From Psychrobacter sp. JCM 18900 (GTDB taxonomy: Bacteria > Pseudomonadota > Gammaproteobacteria > Pseudomonadales > Moraxellaceae), in contig NZ_CAJHBL010000001.1 in assembly GCF_904846625.1 (NCBI RefSeq), forward strand, positions 62,001 through 126,000: a DNA stretch of 64,000 nt, in the 5' to 3' direction. Shown piece by piece: positions 43,275 to 53,079 of the stretch (positions are counted from its first letter, which is position 1; the number at the start of each line of letters is the position of its first letter). The notes under the pieces were generated by a model. The model made no database searches. It saw nothing but the letters and a program-made list of their open reading frames with translations, and was not told where the DNA came from. Position numbers and translations under genes: made by a program.

Positions 43275-44699
43275 TTATTTCGCTTCAGAACTTTGGTTAA
43301 ACAAGGCATTCAACACGATAGCGGCTAAAGTAGCAGTACCGATACCGCCTAAATCAAAGCCGCCTAAGTGCAAGCTAAAGTTACCAGTACCCATAATGAC
43401 AGTCACTGCTGCGATGATTAGGTTGCTGTTTTTACTAAAATCAATATGGCTATCGATCCATATTTTTATCCCAGCAACCGTGATAAGACCAAAAACAACT
43501 ATAGAAGCACCGCCCAATAGAGCCGCTGGTATGGTCTGAATGATCGCACCAAACTTTGGTGAGAGTCCCAATATGATAGCAACCAATCCTGCTACGACAA
43601 ATATCGTCGTGCTGTACACTTTGGTAACCGCCATGACACCGATGTTTTCAGCATAAGTAGTAACACCTGTACCACCAAATCCTGCCGAAAAGGTCGTGGC
43701 TAAACCGTCCGCCAAAAATGCTCGGCCCATATAAGGGGTCACACGAGCCTTGGTCATGCCCTCTACTGCCTTAAAATGCCCTAGGTTTTCAGCCACCAAA
43801 ATAAAGGCCACAGGTGCAATTAGGATAATAGCGCTCATCTCAAAGCGCGGCGTATGAATACTTGGTAGTCCAAACCATGAAGCGGCAGCTACTGTACTAA
43901 AATCAATCGCAGTACCAAAGCCTAGAATATTGGTCATGACAAAATAAGCAACGTACGACAGCACTAGACCGACGAGTAGCAACAGACGACGCAACATACC
44001 GCGAGTAAATACTGCCACACCACTAATGAGCAGTACTGTCAAAGTGGCCATCCAAGCATCAAACTGATTGGCAGACACGCCTTGAATGGTCACTGGCGCC
44101 AAGTTAAGACCGATAATCATGACAATCGCACCCGTCACGATAGGCGGCATCAAGCGCTCAATCCAACCTGTACCCGTCTTCATCACTAGCAGACCAATCA
44201 ATGCATAAATGATACCGCAGGCCATAATACCGCCTAGCGCAACATTTAGATTGTCATTGAATCCTGCGCCTGCATAAGCGGTCACTGCGATGACTGGACC
44301 AATAAAAGCAAAGCTTGATCCCAAGTAGCTCGGCATGCGCCCACCGGTAATCATAAAGAACATTACCGTACAGATACCAGACATCAAGATGGCTAAGTTA
44401 GGATCAAACCCCATCAATAAAGGCGCAAGCACGGTTGCACCAAACATCGCAAATGTATGCTGTATACCGAGCAATACGCTTTTTGACGGAGGTAAATAGT
44501 CGTTGATACCTACTGGATCACGATCTAAGTCGCCCTTATAAGGACGCCATGTCGGGAACCAACGGCCATTTTCAAAATCTGGATTGTGCGGATAATTGAT
44601 AGCGGCTGAATCAATGCCTGCAGACTCCAAGGCATTTTGAGTCGATAGATCTTGAGCGCTATTGTCTGACGCTGATGAAGGGTCTTTTTGAGATGGCAT
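43275..44699 (-). CDS. Uracil/xanthine permease (NCS2 family)
   Basis: This protein of about 474 residues has fourteen hydrophobic segments and the NCS2 (nucleobase:cation symporter-2) features. These are GIQHTFAMFGATVLAPLLMGFDPNLAI near TM1, the ILVAENLGHFKAVEGMT segment with the substrate-binding Glu, and SAGFGGTGVTTYAENIGVMAVTKVYS (the NCS2 signature with GTG and second acidic residue). It looks closest to the UraA/RutG branch, transporting uracil or a related base with protons. An N-terminal polar tail of about 65 residues is longer than in UraA. The Met at 44699 (AGGAC 8 bases upstream) is preferred over 44768, which would lie inside the inverted-repeat element. Confidence 0.9.
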   Translation of the reverse strand: MPSQKDPSSASDNSAQDLSTQNALESAGIDSAAINYPHNPDFENGRWFPTWRPYKGDLDRDPVGINDYLPPSKSVLLGIQHTFAMFGATVLAPLLMGFDPNLAILMSGICTVMFFMITGGRMPSYLGSSFAFIGPVIAVTAYAGAGFNDNLNVALGGIMACGIIYALIGLLVMKTGTGWIERLMPPIVTGAIVMIIGLNLAPVTIQGVSANQFDAWMATLTVLLISGVAVFTRGMLRRLLLLVGLVLSYVAYFVMTNILGFGTAIDFSTVAAASWFGLPSIHTPRFEMSAIILIAPVAFILVAENLGHFKAVEGMTKARVTPYMGRAFLADGLATTFSAGFGGTGVTTYAENIGVMAVTKVYSTTIFVVAGLVAIILGLSPKFGAIIQTIPAALLGGASIVVFGLITVAGIKIWIDSHIDFSKNSNLIIAAVTVIMGTGNFSLHLGGFDLGGIGTATLAAIVLNALFNQSSEAK

Positions 44700-44740
44700 G
44701 CGCGCTTGTCCTATGTGAGCTAAGCTAAAGTAATAGGCTG

Positions 44741-45017
44741 GGGCGTGTTGAATATTCGACCATGGCACTGACAGAGACTATTTTTTAGACAGTTCGACGT
44801 TAAAAATAGTAAGTTTAGTTATTCTAAGCGTCTATCTTTAACAATGAAATGGCAAAAAATAGCCCTGTCTCCTTCTGTTAATATTGGAGCTGAGGCTAAA
44901 ACTGTCATATACCGCGTTGTAAATCTAGTTAAGGCACGAGCATTACCGTCGTTTTACGCCTTGCCTAGAACAGTTTTAGCAATCAGCAGTGCCAATTTGT
45001 GAATGTTCAATACGCCC
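44741..45017. mobile_element. 277-bp element bounded by inverted repeats (MITE-like, second type)
   Basis: GGGCGTGTTGAATATTC (44741-44757) at the left and GAATGTTCAATACGCCC (45001-45017) at the right form a 17-bp inverted repeat with two mismatches. Weaker symmetry extends about 12 bases further to TGGCACTG on each side. No open reading frame of note lies inside and no clear target duplication was seen. It sits just upstream of the permease gene, so it may contribute promoter sequence. Confidence 0.6.
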
Positions 45018-45500
45018 TTGAATAACTGATAAAATAAGTATATTAATAAATGGACATATTTCTGAGGGCTTGTATAAATAGCAGAACGTTAAGTCTTTCT
45101 ATCTATAATATGTCATCCCAATTCATTCATTTATGTTGTAATATGACAAACCCAAAGTATTATTTGGTATGATAGCCATATCTTGCTAGATGTATGAATA
45201 CGGATATGTCTGACTGAAAAAACTAGTCTTTTTTAATCCGTCTTATTTTACGATGATAACCAACTTACAGGATGTTACATAGTTGTTGACTGCGAGCATG
45301 ATAACGGAGTTTCAAAATAAATAAAAGTTATTATTCAACTGCCCTCAGTGCTCATTTACCTTATAACCTTCATAAATAGTGTCTCGCGCCCACCTATCAA
45401 TGGTGACTAGGAGCGACGGCTGTCTATTATATTTTTCACAAAAGCGTCTAATGCCACAGGTACAATAGGCTAAAGCGCTTAAAATTTTTGGTGACTTATT
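45018..45500. promoter_or_regulatory. Upstream region of sdaA
   Basis: These 483 bases hold no gene. The segment 45380-45425 is relatively GC-rich, and I checked it for a glycine riboswitch core but did not find a convincing one. Confidence 0.35.
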
Positions 45501-46934
45501 ATGATCAGTGTTTTTGATTTATTTAAAATCGGCATTGGCCCATCCAGTTCGCATACAGTCGGACCGATGGTCGCTGCAAACTTATTTTTGACCTCGCTAA
45601 CTGAGCAGATGGAACTGACTGCGGTTAAGACCATTGAGATTGAACTGTATGGCTCTTTGGCAGCGACCGGAAAAGGCCATGCAACCGATACGGCTATCTT
45701 GTTGGGATTGCTTGGGCACACGCCTAGCACTATAGACACACGTATGACCAGTAGCTACCTATCTCCTATCTTCTCTGACAAGATTCTCAATGTATCAGGC
45801 ACGCATACGATTACTTTTGATACAGAGCAAAACATTTACTGGTATGACGATACTGTGCTGCCTTATCACCCTAATGCATTGACGCTACGCGCTATCTCAA
45901 CTGAAGGCATTCGCTATCAGCAGACTTATTACTCAGTCGGTGGCGGTTTTGTCATTAATGAAGAAGATGCGACTAACCCTGACGAAGATCATGCCAGCCC
46001 GACCATCGATAGAGTTCCCTACCCGTTCAATAACGCAGCAGAGCTACTAGAGCAATGTCGTGAGCATGACTTAAGCATCAGTGAATTGGTACTGGCAAAC
46101 GAATGTCACTTCCATGCCAAAGAAGAAGTATTTTCTTATCTAGATAGCATTTGGGAAGTGATGCAAGACTGCGTCAAACAAGGCTGTGAAAATGGCGGTA
46201 TCCTACCGGGCGGATTAGATGTTAAACGCCGTGCCCAAGATTTGCATACGCAGCTGTGTGCGGAAAAAGACCAACCTATCACCAAGACTGATAAGTTAGC
46301 CGCTATGGACTGGGTCGATTTGTACGCGCTCGCCGTCAATGAAGAAAACGCCAATGGCGGCAAAGTAGTTACAGCGCCAACCAATGGCGCAGCAGGTATC
46401 ATTCCTGCCGTACTGCACTACTATCGTGACTTTTTGCCCAACTACAGCCAAGATGGCGTTCGTAAGTTTTTGCTAAACGCCACTGCTATCGGTAGCCTTA
46501 TCAAGCAAAATGCTTCAATCTCTGGTGCTGAAGTTGGTTGCCAAGGTGAAGTTGGTTCTGCGTGTGCAATGGCAGGCTCTGCACTGGCAGAAATCATGAA
46601 TGGCACGCCTGCCAAATGCTTAAATGCAGCTGAGATTGGCATTGAGCATAATCTCGGCCTTACTTGTGATCCTATTGGCGGCTTGGTACAAGTGCCTTGT
46701 ATCGAGCGTAATGCGATGGGCGCAGTCAAGGCAATCAATGCGGCGCGCCTAGCCTGTAGAGGTAATGGTCAACACTTCGTCTCTTTGGATAAAGCGATAG
46801 AAACCATGAAGCAAACAGGTGCCGATATGTCTGATAAATATAAAGAGACGGCACGAGGCGGTCTGGCGGTTTATGCTGATAATAGAATTCCTACGGCAAC
46901 GCACGGTGTTAGTGTCAACTACAGTCAATGCTAA
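45501..46934 (+). CDS. sdaA: L-serine ammonia-lyase (iron-sulfur type)
   Basis: This 477-residue enzyme deaminates L-serine to pyruvate and ammonia using a [4Fe-4S] cluster. It is of the single-chain type: beta domain first (MISVFDLFKIGIGPSSSHTVGPMVAA, ending about 160), then the alpha domain. The alpha domain has GILPGGLDVKRRAQDLH, ENANGGKVVTAPTNGAAGIIPAVLHYY, GAEVGCQGEVGSACAMAG (cluster Cys) and GLTCDPIGGLVQVPCIERNAMGAVKAI (further cluster Cys). The length is like E. coli SdaA/SdaB. The ATG follows GGTGAC. A strong terminator follows. Confidence 0.96.
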   Translation: MISVFDLFKIGIGPSSSHTVGPMVAANLFLTSLTEQMELTAVKTIEIELYGSLAATGKGHATDTAILLGLLGHTPSTIDTRMTSSYLSPIFSDKILNVSGTHTITFDTEQNIYWYDDTVLPYHPNALTLRAISTEGIRYQQTYYSVGGGFVINEEDATNPDEDHASPTIDRVPYPFNNAAELLEQCREHDLSISELVLANECHFHAKEEVFSYLDSIWEVMQDCVKQGCENGGILPGGLDVKRRAQDLHTQLCAEKDQPITKTDKLAAMDWVDLYALAVNEENANGGKVVTAPTNGAAGIIPAVLHYYRDFLPNYSQDGVRKFLLNATAIGSLIKQNASISGAEVGCQGEVGSACAMAGSALAEIMNGTPAKCLNAAEIGIEHNLGLTCDPIGGLVQVPCIERNAMGAVKAINAARLACRGNGQHFVSLDKAIETMKQTGADMSDKYKETARGGLAVYADNRIPTATHGVSVNYSQC

Positions 46935-46975
46935 TCTGACTTCTCAGAACATAATTTACTAACAATAAACACGTA

Positions 46976-47007
46976 AAAAGGCCTCTAATTCGTTAGAGGC
47001 CTTTTTG
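46976..47007 (+). terminator. Terminator after sdaA
   Basis: AAAAAGGCCTCTAA and TTAGAGGCCTTTTT form a perfect stem with a 3-base loop. Confidence 0.9.
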
Positions 47008-47060
47008 TCATGTATAACTGCTCTTATAACTGGTTTATCGTTTATATATTGCTATCAATA

Positions 47061-47459
47061 TTATTCAGCAGTTTTTGATACCACTTCGTTTAGAATCCAA
47101 ACTGGCTGCACTACATTTGAGCCTTCTGCTGTTACTGCTTCTTGGCGTACATCTAGGACATAACGATAGTTCGGCTCATAGGTAAAGCCTTGAATATTAC
47201 CATTTAGCGTAGTGTAATTTTTCTGATAGGTCTGACGATACTGCAAGCACTGTGATTCGACCATGCTGCCATCAGTAGCAGTCAGGTCACATACTGCTTT
47301 ACGCGGTGCAATTTCCACTTCAAAACTTGGGATGTTTACTACTTTTACATTCATAGGTTGTCCTTCAACAACCATTGTGCGCTCATTGTCCATACCCATT
47401 GTAGAACAACCAGAAAGGGCAAAAGTTGTCATCAATGCTGCAAGTGCTAATTTCTTCAT
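47061..47459 (-). CDS. Small lipoprotein, DUF4377-like
   Basis: This 132-residue protein has a lipobox (FALSGC, Cys about 18). Its mature domain reads VNIPSFEVEIAPRKAVCDL, SQCLQYRQTYQKNYTTLNGNIQGFTYEPNYRYVLDVRQE, which matches the pattern of DUF4377 domains (QCLQVR ... GFxYEPGYxYxLxV) often found next to HslJ/META domains. Two Cys (about 57 and 71) may pair. Function is unknown; a periplasmic envelope role is likely. It sits alone. Confidence 0.8.
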   Translation of the reverse strand: MKKLALAALMTTFALSGCSTMGMDNERTMVVEGQPMNVKVVNIPSFEVEIAPRKAVCDLTATDGSMVESQCLQYRQTYQKNYTTLNGNIQGFTYEPNYRYVLDVRQEAVTAEGSNVVQPVWILNEVVSKTAE

Positions 47460-47756
47460 TATTCAATCCTCAGATAATTGTTATTAATTCTTTATTGATA
47501 GCTTAGTTACTGGCTTATTTATTGATTTAGCTAGTAATTCATTGTTACTTAAATAAACTTATTATTTTGAACACCTTATCTTGCTTTGTTACAAGCCAAT
47601 AAGGTTGTTTGCTTCTTACTGAAACCAGTATAGGTCGCTAGCCGACTTACCCTCTATGACTGCTTTGTAAAGTAACGTCAGCTTTTGCAACTGGTGTTAA
47701 TGAAGCGTATTGAATAGCAGAGTTATTTGCTACTGAGGAGATGATTGACATTAGAA
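47460..47756. other. Intergenic AT-rich stretch without a gene
   Basis: Only the promoter of the small lipoprotein gene is expected here. No open frame with a ribosome binding site and no notable repeat is visible. Confidence 0.4.
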
Positions 47757-47781
47757 AGCCAGAACAATATTTGTTCTGGCT
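47757..47781 (-). terminator. Hairpin after argJ
   Basis: AGCCAGAACAA and its complement form a perfect 11-bp stem with a 3-base loop, 39 bases past the argJ stop; the T-run on the minus strand is short. Confidence 0.6.
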
Positions 47782-47819
47782 CTTATACAACTATGCAAAT
47801 TCTGTTTTGTTAAGAATGA

Positions 47820-49043
47820 CTAGCTACGATAATCAGCGTTTATTTTGACATAATCGTATGACAAGTCGCAGGTATACACTGTATCACTAGCATCACCACG
47901 AGCAAGGTCGATATGAATGGTAATCTCAGCGCGGCTCATGACTGTTTTGCCCGCCTCTTCTTTATAGTCAGGTGCAACACCGCCATTTTGGCAAATCATT
48001 ACCTCATCTAGATACACATCGACTTGCTCTGTGTCTAGGTCTTCAATACCAGCATAGCCCACTGCTGCTAATATGCGTCCCCAGTTAGCATCACTAGCAA
48101 AAAATGCCGTTTTTACTAAGGGTGAATGTGCGACTGCATAAGCCACATCGCAGCACTCTTGCGTGGTTTTACCCCCAGTCACCTTGACCGTCATGAATTT
48201 AGTAGCGCCTTCTCCATCACGTACAATCAATTGTGCCAGACGGACAAATACATCGGCCAATGCATCAAATACAGGCTGATAATGTGGATGCTCTGGACTA
48301 TCAATCACCTCTGAGCTAGCAGCACCTGTTGCAATCAACACACAACAATCATTGGTTGAGGTATCGCCATCGACAGTAATGCGGTTGAAAGACTGCTCAT
48401 TGATAGCGCTTAGCATCTCTTGTAATAAGTCAGCTGCGATGTTGGCATCTGTCGCCACATAGCCTAGCATAGTCGCCATATTTGGGCGTATCATTCCTGA
48501 GCCTTTAGACATACCAGTGACATGATAGCTAGTACCTGCTACGTCAATTTTTTGACTGGCTAATTTAGGAATAGTATCTGTCGTGCGAATGCCATTAGCA
48601 GCGGCTAGCCAGCTATCAGACGCTAGATTAGCCAATGCATTATCCAAACCTGCGATGACCGCATCACTATTTAACGGCTCACCAATCACGCCGGTAGAGA
48701 ATGGCAATATCGTATTGGTATCTACACCGGCCTTTTCAGCCAACGCTGTACAGATATCAATAGCGCGGCGCTTACCATCAGCTCCCGTACCTGCATTTGC
48801 GTTACCCGTATTGGTGACTAAATAGCGCGGACTAACTTTAGTAAAGTGCTCACGCAATACTCGCACTGGCGCGGCACAAAAGGTATTTTTAGTGGTGACA
48901 ACCGCAGTAGTGGCCTTATCCGATATTTCGATAACTACTAGATCGTCGCGGTCTTTGTAGCGAACGCCTGCCGCTGTGGCACTGAGTTTGATACCATCGA
49001 TAGGATAGATAACATCAGGTACTGATACATTTCCAACAGCCAT
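47820..49043 (-). CDS. argJ: Bifunctional ornithine acetyltransferase / N-acetylglutamate synthase
   Basis: This protein of about 407 residues recycles the acetyl group in arginine synthesis, moving it from N-acetylornithine to glutamate. It is made as a precursor that self-cleaves at Ala-Thr in PNMATMLGYVATDA (nucleophile Thr about 191). Other family signatures are IKLSATAAGVRYKDRDDLVVIE, LVTNTGNANAGTGADG, ILPFSTGVIGEPL, GMIRPN, NRITVDGDTSTNDCCVL and DANWGRILAAVGYAGIED. The Met at 49043 has AAGGA 7 bases upstream and is preferred over an in-frame start 21 bases earlier. Confidence 0.95.
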   Translation of the reverse strand: MAVGNVSVPDVIYPIDGIKLSATAAGVRYKDRDDLVVIEISDKATTAVVTTKNTFCAAPVRVLREHFTKVSPRYLVTNTGNANAGTGADGKRRAIDICTALAEKAGVDTNTILPFSTGVIGEPLNSDAVIAGLDNALANLASDSWLAAANGIRTTDTIPKLASQKIDVAGTSYHVTGMSKGSGMIRPNMATMLGYVATDANIAADLLQEMLSAINEQSFNRITVDGDTSTNDCCVLIATGAASSEVIDSPEHPHYQPVFDALADVFVRLAQLIVRDGEGATKFMTVKVTGGKTTQECCDVAYAVAHSPLVKTAFFASDANWGRILAAVGYAGIEDLDTEQVDVYLDEVMICQNGGVAPDYKEEAGKTVMSRAEITIHIDLARGDASDTVYTCDLSYDYVKINADYRS

Positions 49044-49233
49044 AATAAAATCCTTATTTCTCAATTTTTATCGTTATTTACGGAGTACGAAGTGATAAAG
49101 ATATAGTCAGTTCAAGATTACTCAGATACAAGGAGAGCTAGCTACAGTGTTACAACCAGCAGACTGAACAAGCTAATCATCGTATCTAATTGACATGAGA
49201 TTGACTATATATAGGTATCACGGTATATAAGTA

Positions 49234-50058
49234 TTACGGTTGCTTTAAGTCAAATGCCGACCAAATCGGTGCATGGTCAGATGGTTTCTCCATAGCACGT
49301 AGCTCATAACTGATACCAGCATCGATACATTTATCGATTAGATCTGAGGTACATAGGATATGATCAATACGTAACCCGCGCTTAGGTTCATCATTGAAGC
49401 CGCGACTGCGATAATCAAACCAACTGTATAACTCGGTGCTCTCTGGATAATGCAGACGGTAAGTATCTGTCAGCTCACGTGACATCAATGCTGAATACCA
49501 TTCGCGCTCTTCCGGCAGAAATGAGGTTTTTCTGTTTTTCAACCAACGCTTGGCATTAACTTCACCAATACCAATATCGATATCTTCTGGCGCGATATTC
49601 ATATCACCCATGACGATGATCGAACGACCTTCAGATTTTAGCGTATCAATATAAGCCATCAAGTTGGCATAATAAGCGCGCTTCATTGGAAATTTGGTCG
49701 GGTGATCTTGGCTCTCTCCTTGCGGAAAGTAACCATTGAGCACATCCACTTCACGACCTTCAAACTCATAACGTGCATGGATAAAGCGTTTTTGGGCTTC
49801 TTCATCTTCGCCAGGAAAGCCTTTTTGTACAAATACAGGTGCAGCTTTGGATAGGAGTGCAACGCCGTAATGCCCTTTTTGTCCAAAGTACTCGACGTGG
49901 TAGCCCAGGCCTTCGATATCGCTAAGCGGAAATTGATCATCATGAACCTTGGTTTCTTGTAGGCCCATGACATCAGGATCGATTACCTCGCGCACCGCCT
50001 CGAGCTGATGCTGACGTGCACGGATACCATTGATGTTAAAACTGACAAAACAGGTCAT
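49234..50058 (-). CDS. xthA: Exodeoxyribonuclease III (AP endonuclease)
   Basis: This 274-residue protein belongs to the exonuclease III/endonuclease-exonuclease-phosphatase fold and cuts at abasic sites in base-excision repair. Visible motifs are [17 protein letters not shown] (metal Asn), GLQETKVHD (metal Glu), [10 protein letters not shown] (Tyr), [17 protein letters not shown] (Asp/Asn), [23 protein letters not shown] and the final [12 protein letters not shown] (catalytic Asp-His). The ATG follows AGGAC. It is transcribed away from the YbgC-type gene. Confidence 0.95.
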   Translation of the reverse strand: MTCFVSFNINGIRARQHQLEAVREVIDPDVMGLQETKVHDDQFPLSDIEGLGYHVEYFGQKGHYGVALLSKAAPVFVQKGFPGEDEEAQKRFIHARYEFEGREVDVLNGYFPQGESQDHPTKFPMKRAYYANLMAYIDTLKSEGRSIIVMGDMNIAPEDIDIGIGEVNAKRWLKNRKTSFLPEEREWYSALMSRELTDTYRLHYPESTELYSWFDYRSRGFNDEPKRGLRIDHILCTSDLIDKCIDAGISYELRAMEKPSDHAPIWSAFDLKQP

Positions 50059-50263
50059 AAACTGTCCTATACTGATTGGTTAGAATATAGCGCTCTATAA
50101 ATGGGTGAAATATAAACGACTATGATAACAAATGTAAGCGGTTCTAGCGGTTGCATGGCCTGATATCTTGAGCTAGAGTAACTATATTGTAAGCACTATC
50201 TATTATTGGTCTATCTGAAACACTTTTATTCAACAATACTTATTAAAAATATCGAGCATCACT

Positions 50264-50851
50264 ATGACAACAATTAAGCAAAAAAATACGACATCAGCCA
50301 CGAATGATGACACCAAACCATTATTTGCTAAAGATTATAACGTCTATATTAACCATACTGATGCTGGCGGTATAGTCTATCACGCCAATCACTTGGTGTT
50401 TTTTGAAAACTGCCGACGCGACTGGTTTACTGAGTTGGGCTTAAATGGCTATTTTTTGCAGACTGATAGTGGTGAAGTGCAACATTTTGTCGTGAGTCAG
50501 GCCGACTTGCAATACAAAAGAGCCATTCTATTAGATGAGGTAATTAGCGTACGTATTGATAAAGTGGAGCTAAAACCTGCCAGCATCATATTTTATCAAA
50601 GTATATATCGCAACCTACCGAATCATGGTACTACCGAAACAGATAATAGCCAATTACTAAGCAGCACCAAAATCGTCATTGCCTGCGTACAAAATCTCGT
50701 CAAACCAGAGCCAATGAGTAATGATGAAATAGGCAGCGATAAACCAGATACTGCAGCGACAACCCCACCAATGCGTCCTATTCGTGTACCAAAAAAACTG
50801 CGCGTTACGATCGAACAGGCTATCGACGAGCAAGTAAATGGTCAGCAGTAG
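50264..50851 (+). CDS. YbgC-type acyl-CoA thioesterase (hotdog fold)
   Basis: This 195-residue protein has a 4-hydroxybenzoyl-CoA-thioesterase-type hotdog fold. The active-site strand and helix read YNVYINHTDAGGIVYHANHLVFFENCRRDWF, with the catalytic Asp in HTDAGGIVYHANY-like context as in YbgC, followed by FVVSQADLQYKRAILLDEVISV. It would hydrolyse acyl-CoA or acyl-ACP thioesters near the membrane. Compared with YbgC (134 residues), there are N-terminal (18 residues) and C-terminal (about 50 residues) polar extensions. It lies 6 bases before the ABC ATPase, but is not part of a tol-pal cluster here. Confidence 0.85.
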   Translation: MTTIKQKNTTSATNDDTKPLFAKDYNVYINHTDAGGIVYHANHLVFFENCRRDWFTELGLNGYFLQTDSGEVQHFVVSQADLQYKRAILLDEVISVRIDKVELKPASIIFYQSIYRNLPNHGTTETDNSQLLSSTKIVIACVQNLVKPEPMSNDEIGSDKPDTAATTPPMRPIRVPKKLRVTIEQAIDEQVNGQQ

Positions 50852-50857
50852 AACGCT

Positions 50858-51694
50858 ATGAGCATAGATACGGATAGAGTGTTGCTTGAATTTGATAACC
50901 TATGGGTACATAGCCAACGGGCGATAAATGCTCATAGCATTAAAGATAGTAAAGAAGCACTGAAAAAACCTTCTATGCCGTCTAGCATTTATCAAAAATG
51001 GGCAAGCAAGCTAACCGCAGACGCTTCACTGGATGAAGAGCTATCAACTCCTGCTCGAGCACTAGTAAATGGTGTAAGCGGCACACTACTGTCAGGGCAA
51101 GTCACTGTTTTGACAGGAGCGTCTGGTAGCGGTAAATCAGTACTGCTGCGAGTATTAGCAGGATTATTGCCAATGAGCAGCGGCACTGTTCGTTTAGATG
51201 ATGGCACGTCAAGTAATGTTTATCACGATATGCATGAGACTGCACCTATACAGTGGCGCCAGCAGGTCGCCCTACTTGCTCAGCATCCACAGCTGTTAGA
51301 CGGTAGTGTCCTTGAAAACTTACAAATGCCTTATCAATTGCACGCTCACCAATCGCAGAATTTTGATAGAGACTGGCATGTTGCTCAGCTTGAACACTTA
51401 GATAGAAGTGCAGATTTTTTACAACAAGACGCCAAGCACTTATCTGGTGGCGAGCGCCAACTGGTCAATACATTGCGTCTATTACAATTCAATCCACAAG
51501 TTCTATTGTTAGATGAACCAACTGCTGCTTTGGACATGGACACTTCAGCACAGCTTGTCAACTTACTTATCAGCTGGTTGCACGCAGATGCGCAGCGCAC
51601 ACTCCTATGGGTAACTCACGACACAAAAGATATCATGCCTTTGGCAAATAGACACTGGCACATGCAAGCCGGTGTGCTCACTGCAGACTCTTGA
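50858..51694 (+). CDS. fetA: ABC transporter ATPase (FetA/YbbL-like)
   Basis: This 278-residue ATPase has Walker A GASGSGKS (in VTVLTGASGSGKSVLLRVLAGL), a Q-loop in WRQQVALLAQHPQLL, the signature LSGGERQLVNTLRLL, Walker B QVLLLDEPTAALD and the H-loop WVTHDTKD. The sequence and pairing with a FetB-type permease point to the iron-export system FetAB. An insertion of about 55 residues near the N-terminus (residues 20-65) separates the first strand from the rest. It starts 6 bases after the thioesterase gene. Confidence 0.82.
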   Translation: MSIDTDRVLLEFDNLWVHSQRAINAHSIKDSKEALKKPSMPSSIYQKWASKLTADASLDEELSTPARALVNGVSGTLLSGQVTVLTGASGSGKSVLLRVLAGLLPMSSGTVRLDDGTSSNVYHDMHETAPIQWRQQVALLAQHPQLLDGSVLENLQMPYQLHAHQSQNFDRDWHVAQLEHLDRSADFLQQDAKHLSGGERQLVNTLRLLQFNPQVLLLDEPTAALDMDTSAQLVNLLISWLHADAQRTLLWVTHDTKDIMPLANRHWHMQAGVLTADS

Positions 51695-51841
51695 AGAACT
51701 TTTATTCAAGAATATTTAATCAAATGAGTAAGTCGTCGCTTAGTTGCTCAGACAATTTATTACGTTAATGACCTCAACTCTCACCTTGTATTATTACCAT
51801 AATCACTTCCTAAATAATCTCATACGAGTGGTACAAATGAT

Positions 51842-52618
51842 ATGCAAATTTTTCTCACTTATGGTGATATCGCTCTTGCTAGCAGCCTGATTATCATTGT
51901 ATTACTCATCTCTTGGCGCTTACGTTTAAAGCTAAGCAAGACCCTTTTGATAGCGGCATTTCGTACGATCATACAGCTTAGCTTTATTGGGCTGATACTG
52001 GCGTGGATTTTTGCACGTGAACAATGGTATGAAGTGCTACTTATCTTAACGGTCATGACTTTAATTGCAGGAAGTGCCGCCAAAAATCGTGTCAAACGCA
52101 GCTATAAAGGGTTATTAACAGATACGTTATTAGCAGTCGGCATTTCAGCAATATTAGTAACGGCGATTGCGATTATAGCGATTTTGAATGTTGAGCCTTG
52201 GTATACACCGCAATTTATTATTCCTATATTGGGTCTAATATTAGGGAACTCTCTGACTGCCATTTCGTTAACGAGCAATCAACTGATTGAATCCTTTCAT
52301 GAGCAATCTGGACGTATCGAGATGATGCTCAGTTTATCTGCTAAACCATTCGAAGCCGTCCATGAGCAGATAAAAGCAGCTATCACTAATGGCATGACCC
52401 CAACCCTGAACTCTATGCTAGTCGTCGGTATTGTTAGCTTGCCAGGCATGATGACGGGTCAAATCCTAGCGGGCGCCGATCCCACTCAAGCCGTACGCTA
52501 TCAAATAGTCACTATGTTCCTGATATGTGTCGGCAGCACGCTTGGCTGCACCATCAGTGCATTACTTATTTATCGACGTTTCTTTAATAAAAAAGATCAA
52601 TTCATTTTACCGCAATAA
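51842..52618 (+). CDS. fetB: ABC transporter permease (FetB/YbbM, UPF0014)
   Basis: This 258-residue inner-membrane protein has about seven hydrophobic segments and matches the UPF0014 family of permeases. Seen are IPILGLILGNSLTAISLTSNQLIESF, the conserved cytoplasmic MMLSLSAKPFEAVHEQIKAAITNGMTPTLNSMLVVGIVSLPGMMTGQILAGADP, and IVTMFLICVGSTLGCTISALLIYRRFF. It pairs with the upstream ATPase as a FetAB exporter, linked in E. coli to iron homeostasis under oxidative stress. The gap between them is 147 bases, larger than usual for this pair, so it might have its own promoter. Confidence 0.87.
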   Translation: MQIFLTYGDIALASSLIIIVLLISWRLRLKLSKTLLIAAFRTIIQLSFIGLILAWIFAREQWYEVLLILTVMTLIAGSAAKNRVKRSYKGLLTDTLLAVGISAILVTAIAIIAILNVEPWYTPQFIIPILGLILGNSLTAISLTSNQLIESFHEQSGRIEMMLSLSAKPFEAVHEQIKAAITNGMTPTLNSMLVVGIVSLPGMMTGQILAGADPTQAVRYQIVTMFLICVGSTLGCTISALLIYRRFFNKKDQFILPQ

Positions 52619-52768
52619 TTTTGGCATCTACACTCTTTTGTGTTTTGTCAGCTCACCAATATTAGTTATATGTTCCTTCTTTAGTCAGCTCACAAAGTTA
52701 ATATATTCTTATAAGTTAATATATGTACTGCTCAGTATCGCTTACTGTTATTGTTTTAGACTAAATTC

Positions 52769-52794
52769 ATGCTAATGTATTGCTCAAATGTATC
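52769..52794 (+). promoter_or_regulatory. Conserved 26-bp block upstream of the first fadD
   Basis: It reads ATGCTAATGTATTGC followed by TCAAATGTATC and is matched at 22 of 26 positions by 55098-55123, at about the same distance (311 versus 323 bases) before the second fadD start. It may be a promoter or operator copied with the gene. The remainder of the 461-base gap is AT-rich and empty. Confidence 0.45.
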
Positions 52795-53079
52795 GTTTTT
52801 TTGATACTTTATTTGTAAGCAGCAGATAAATAGTTTTAGAACGAGCATTATTTTTATTACTAAACTTTCTATTTATTTGTTCTATTTAACGCTTTATTTA
52901 AATATTTATTGAATAAAATACTGCTACAGCAGCAAAAAGACTAGCCATTAATCAATAGACAGGGATGCTATTGAAGATGGTATATACCACCTAAATGAGT
53001 GGTGGTTTGTACTATTGATAGATTGACAACTACCCTCTTAAAATACTTTAGCCTATATCAAATCGCAAGGATGCTAACT

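Noticed and set aside
45300..45500. Glycine riboswitch before sdaA
   Set aside because: The region lacks the conserved core and paired aptamer layout.
49683..49973. 96-residue minus-strand open frame within xthA
   Set aside because: Overlaps the intact exonuclease III gene in another frame and has no recognisable features.
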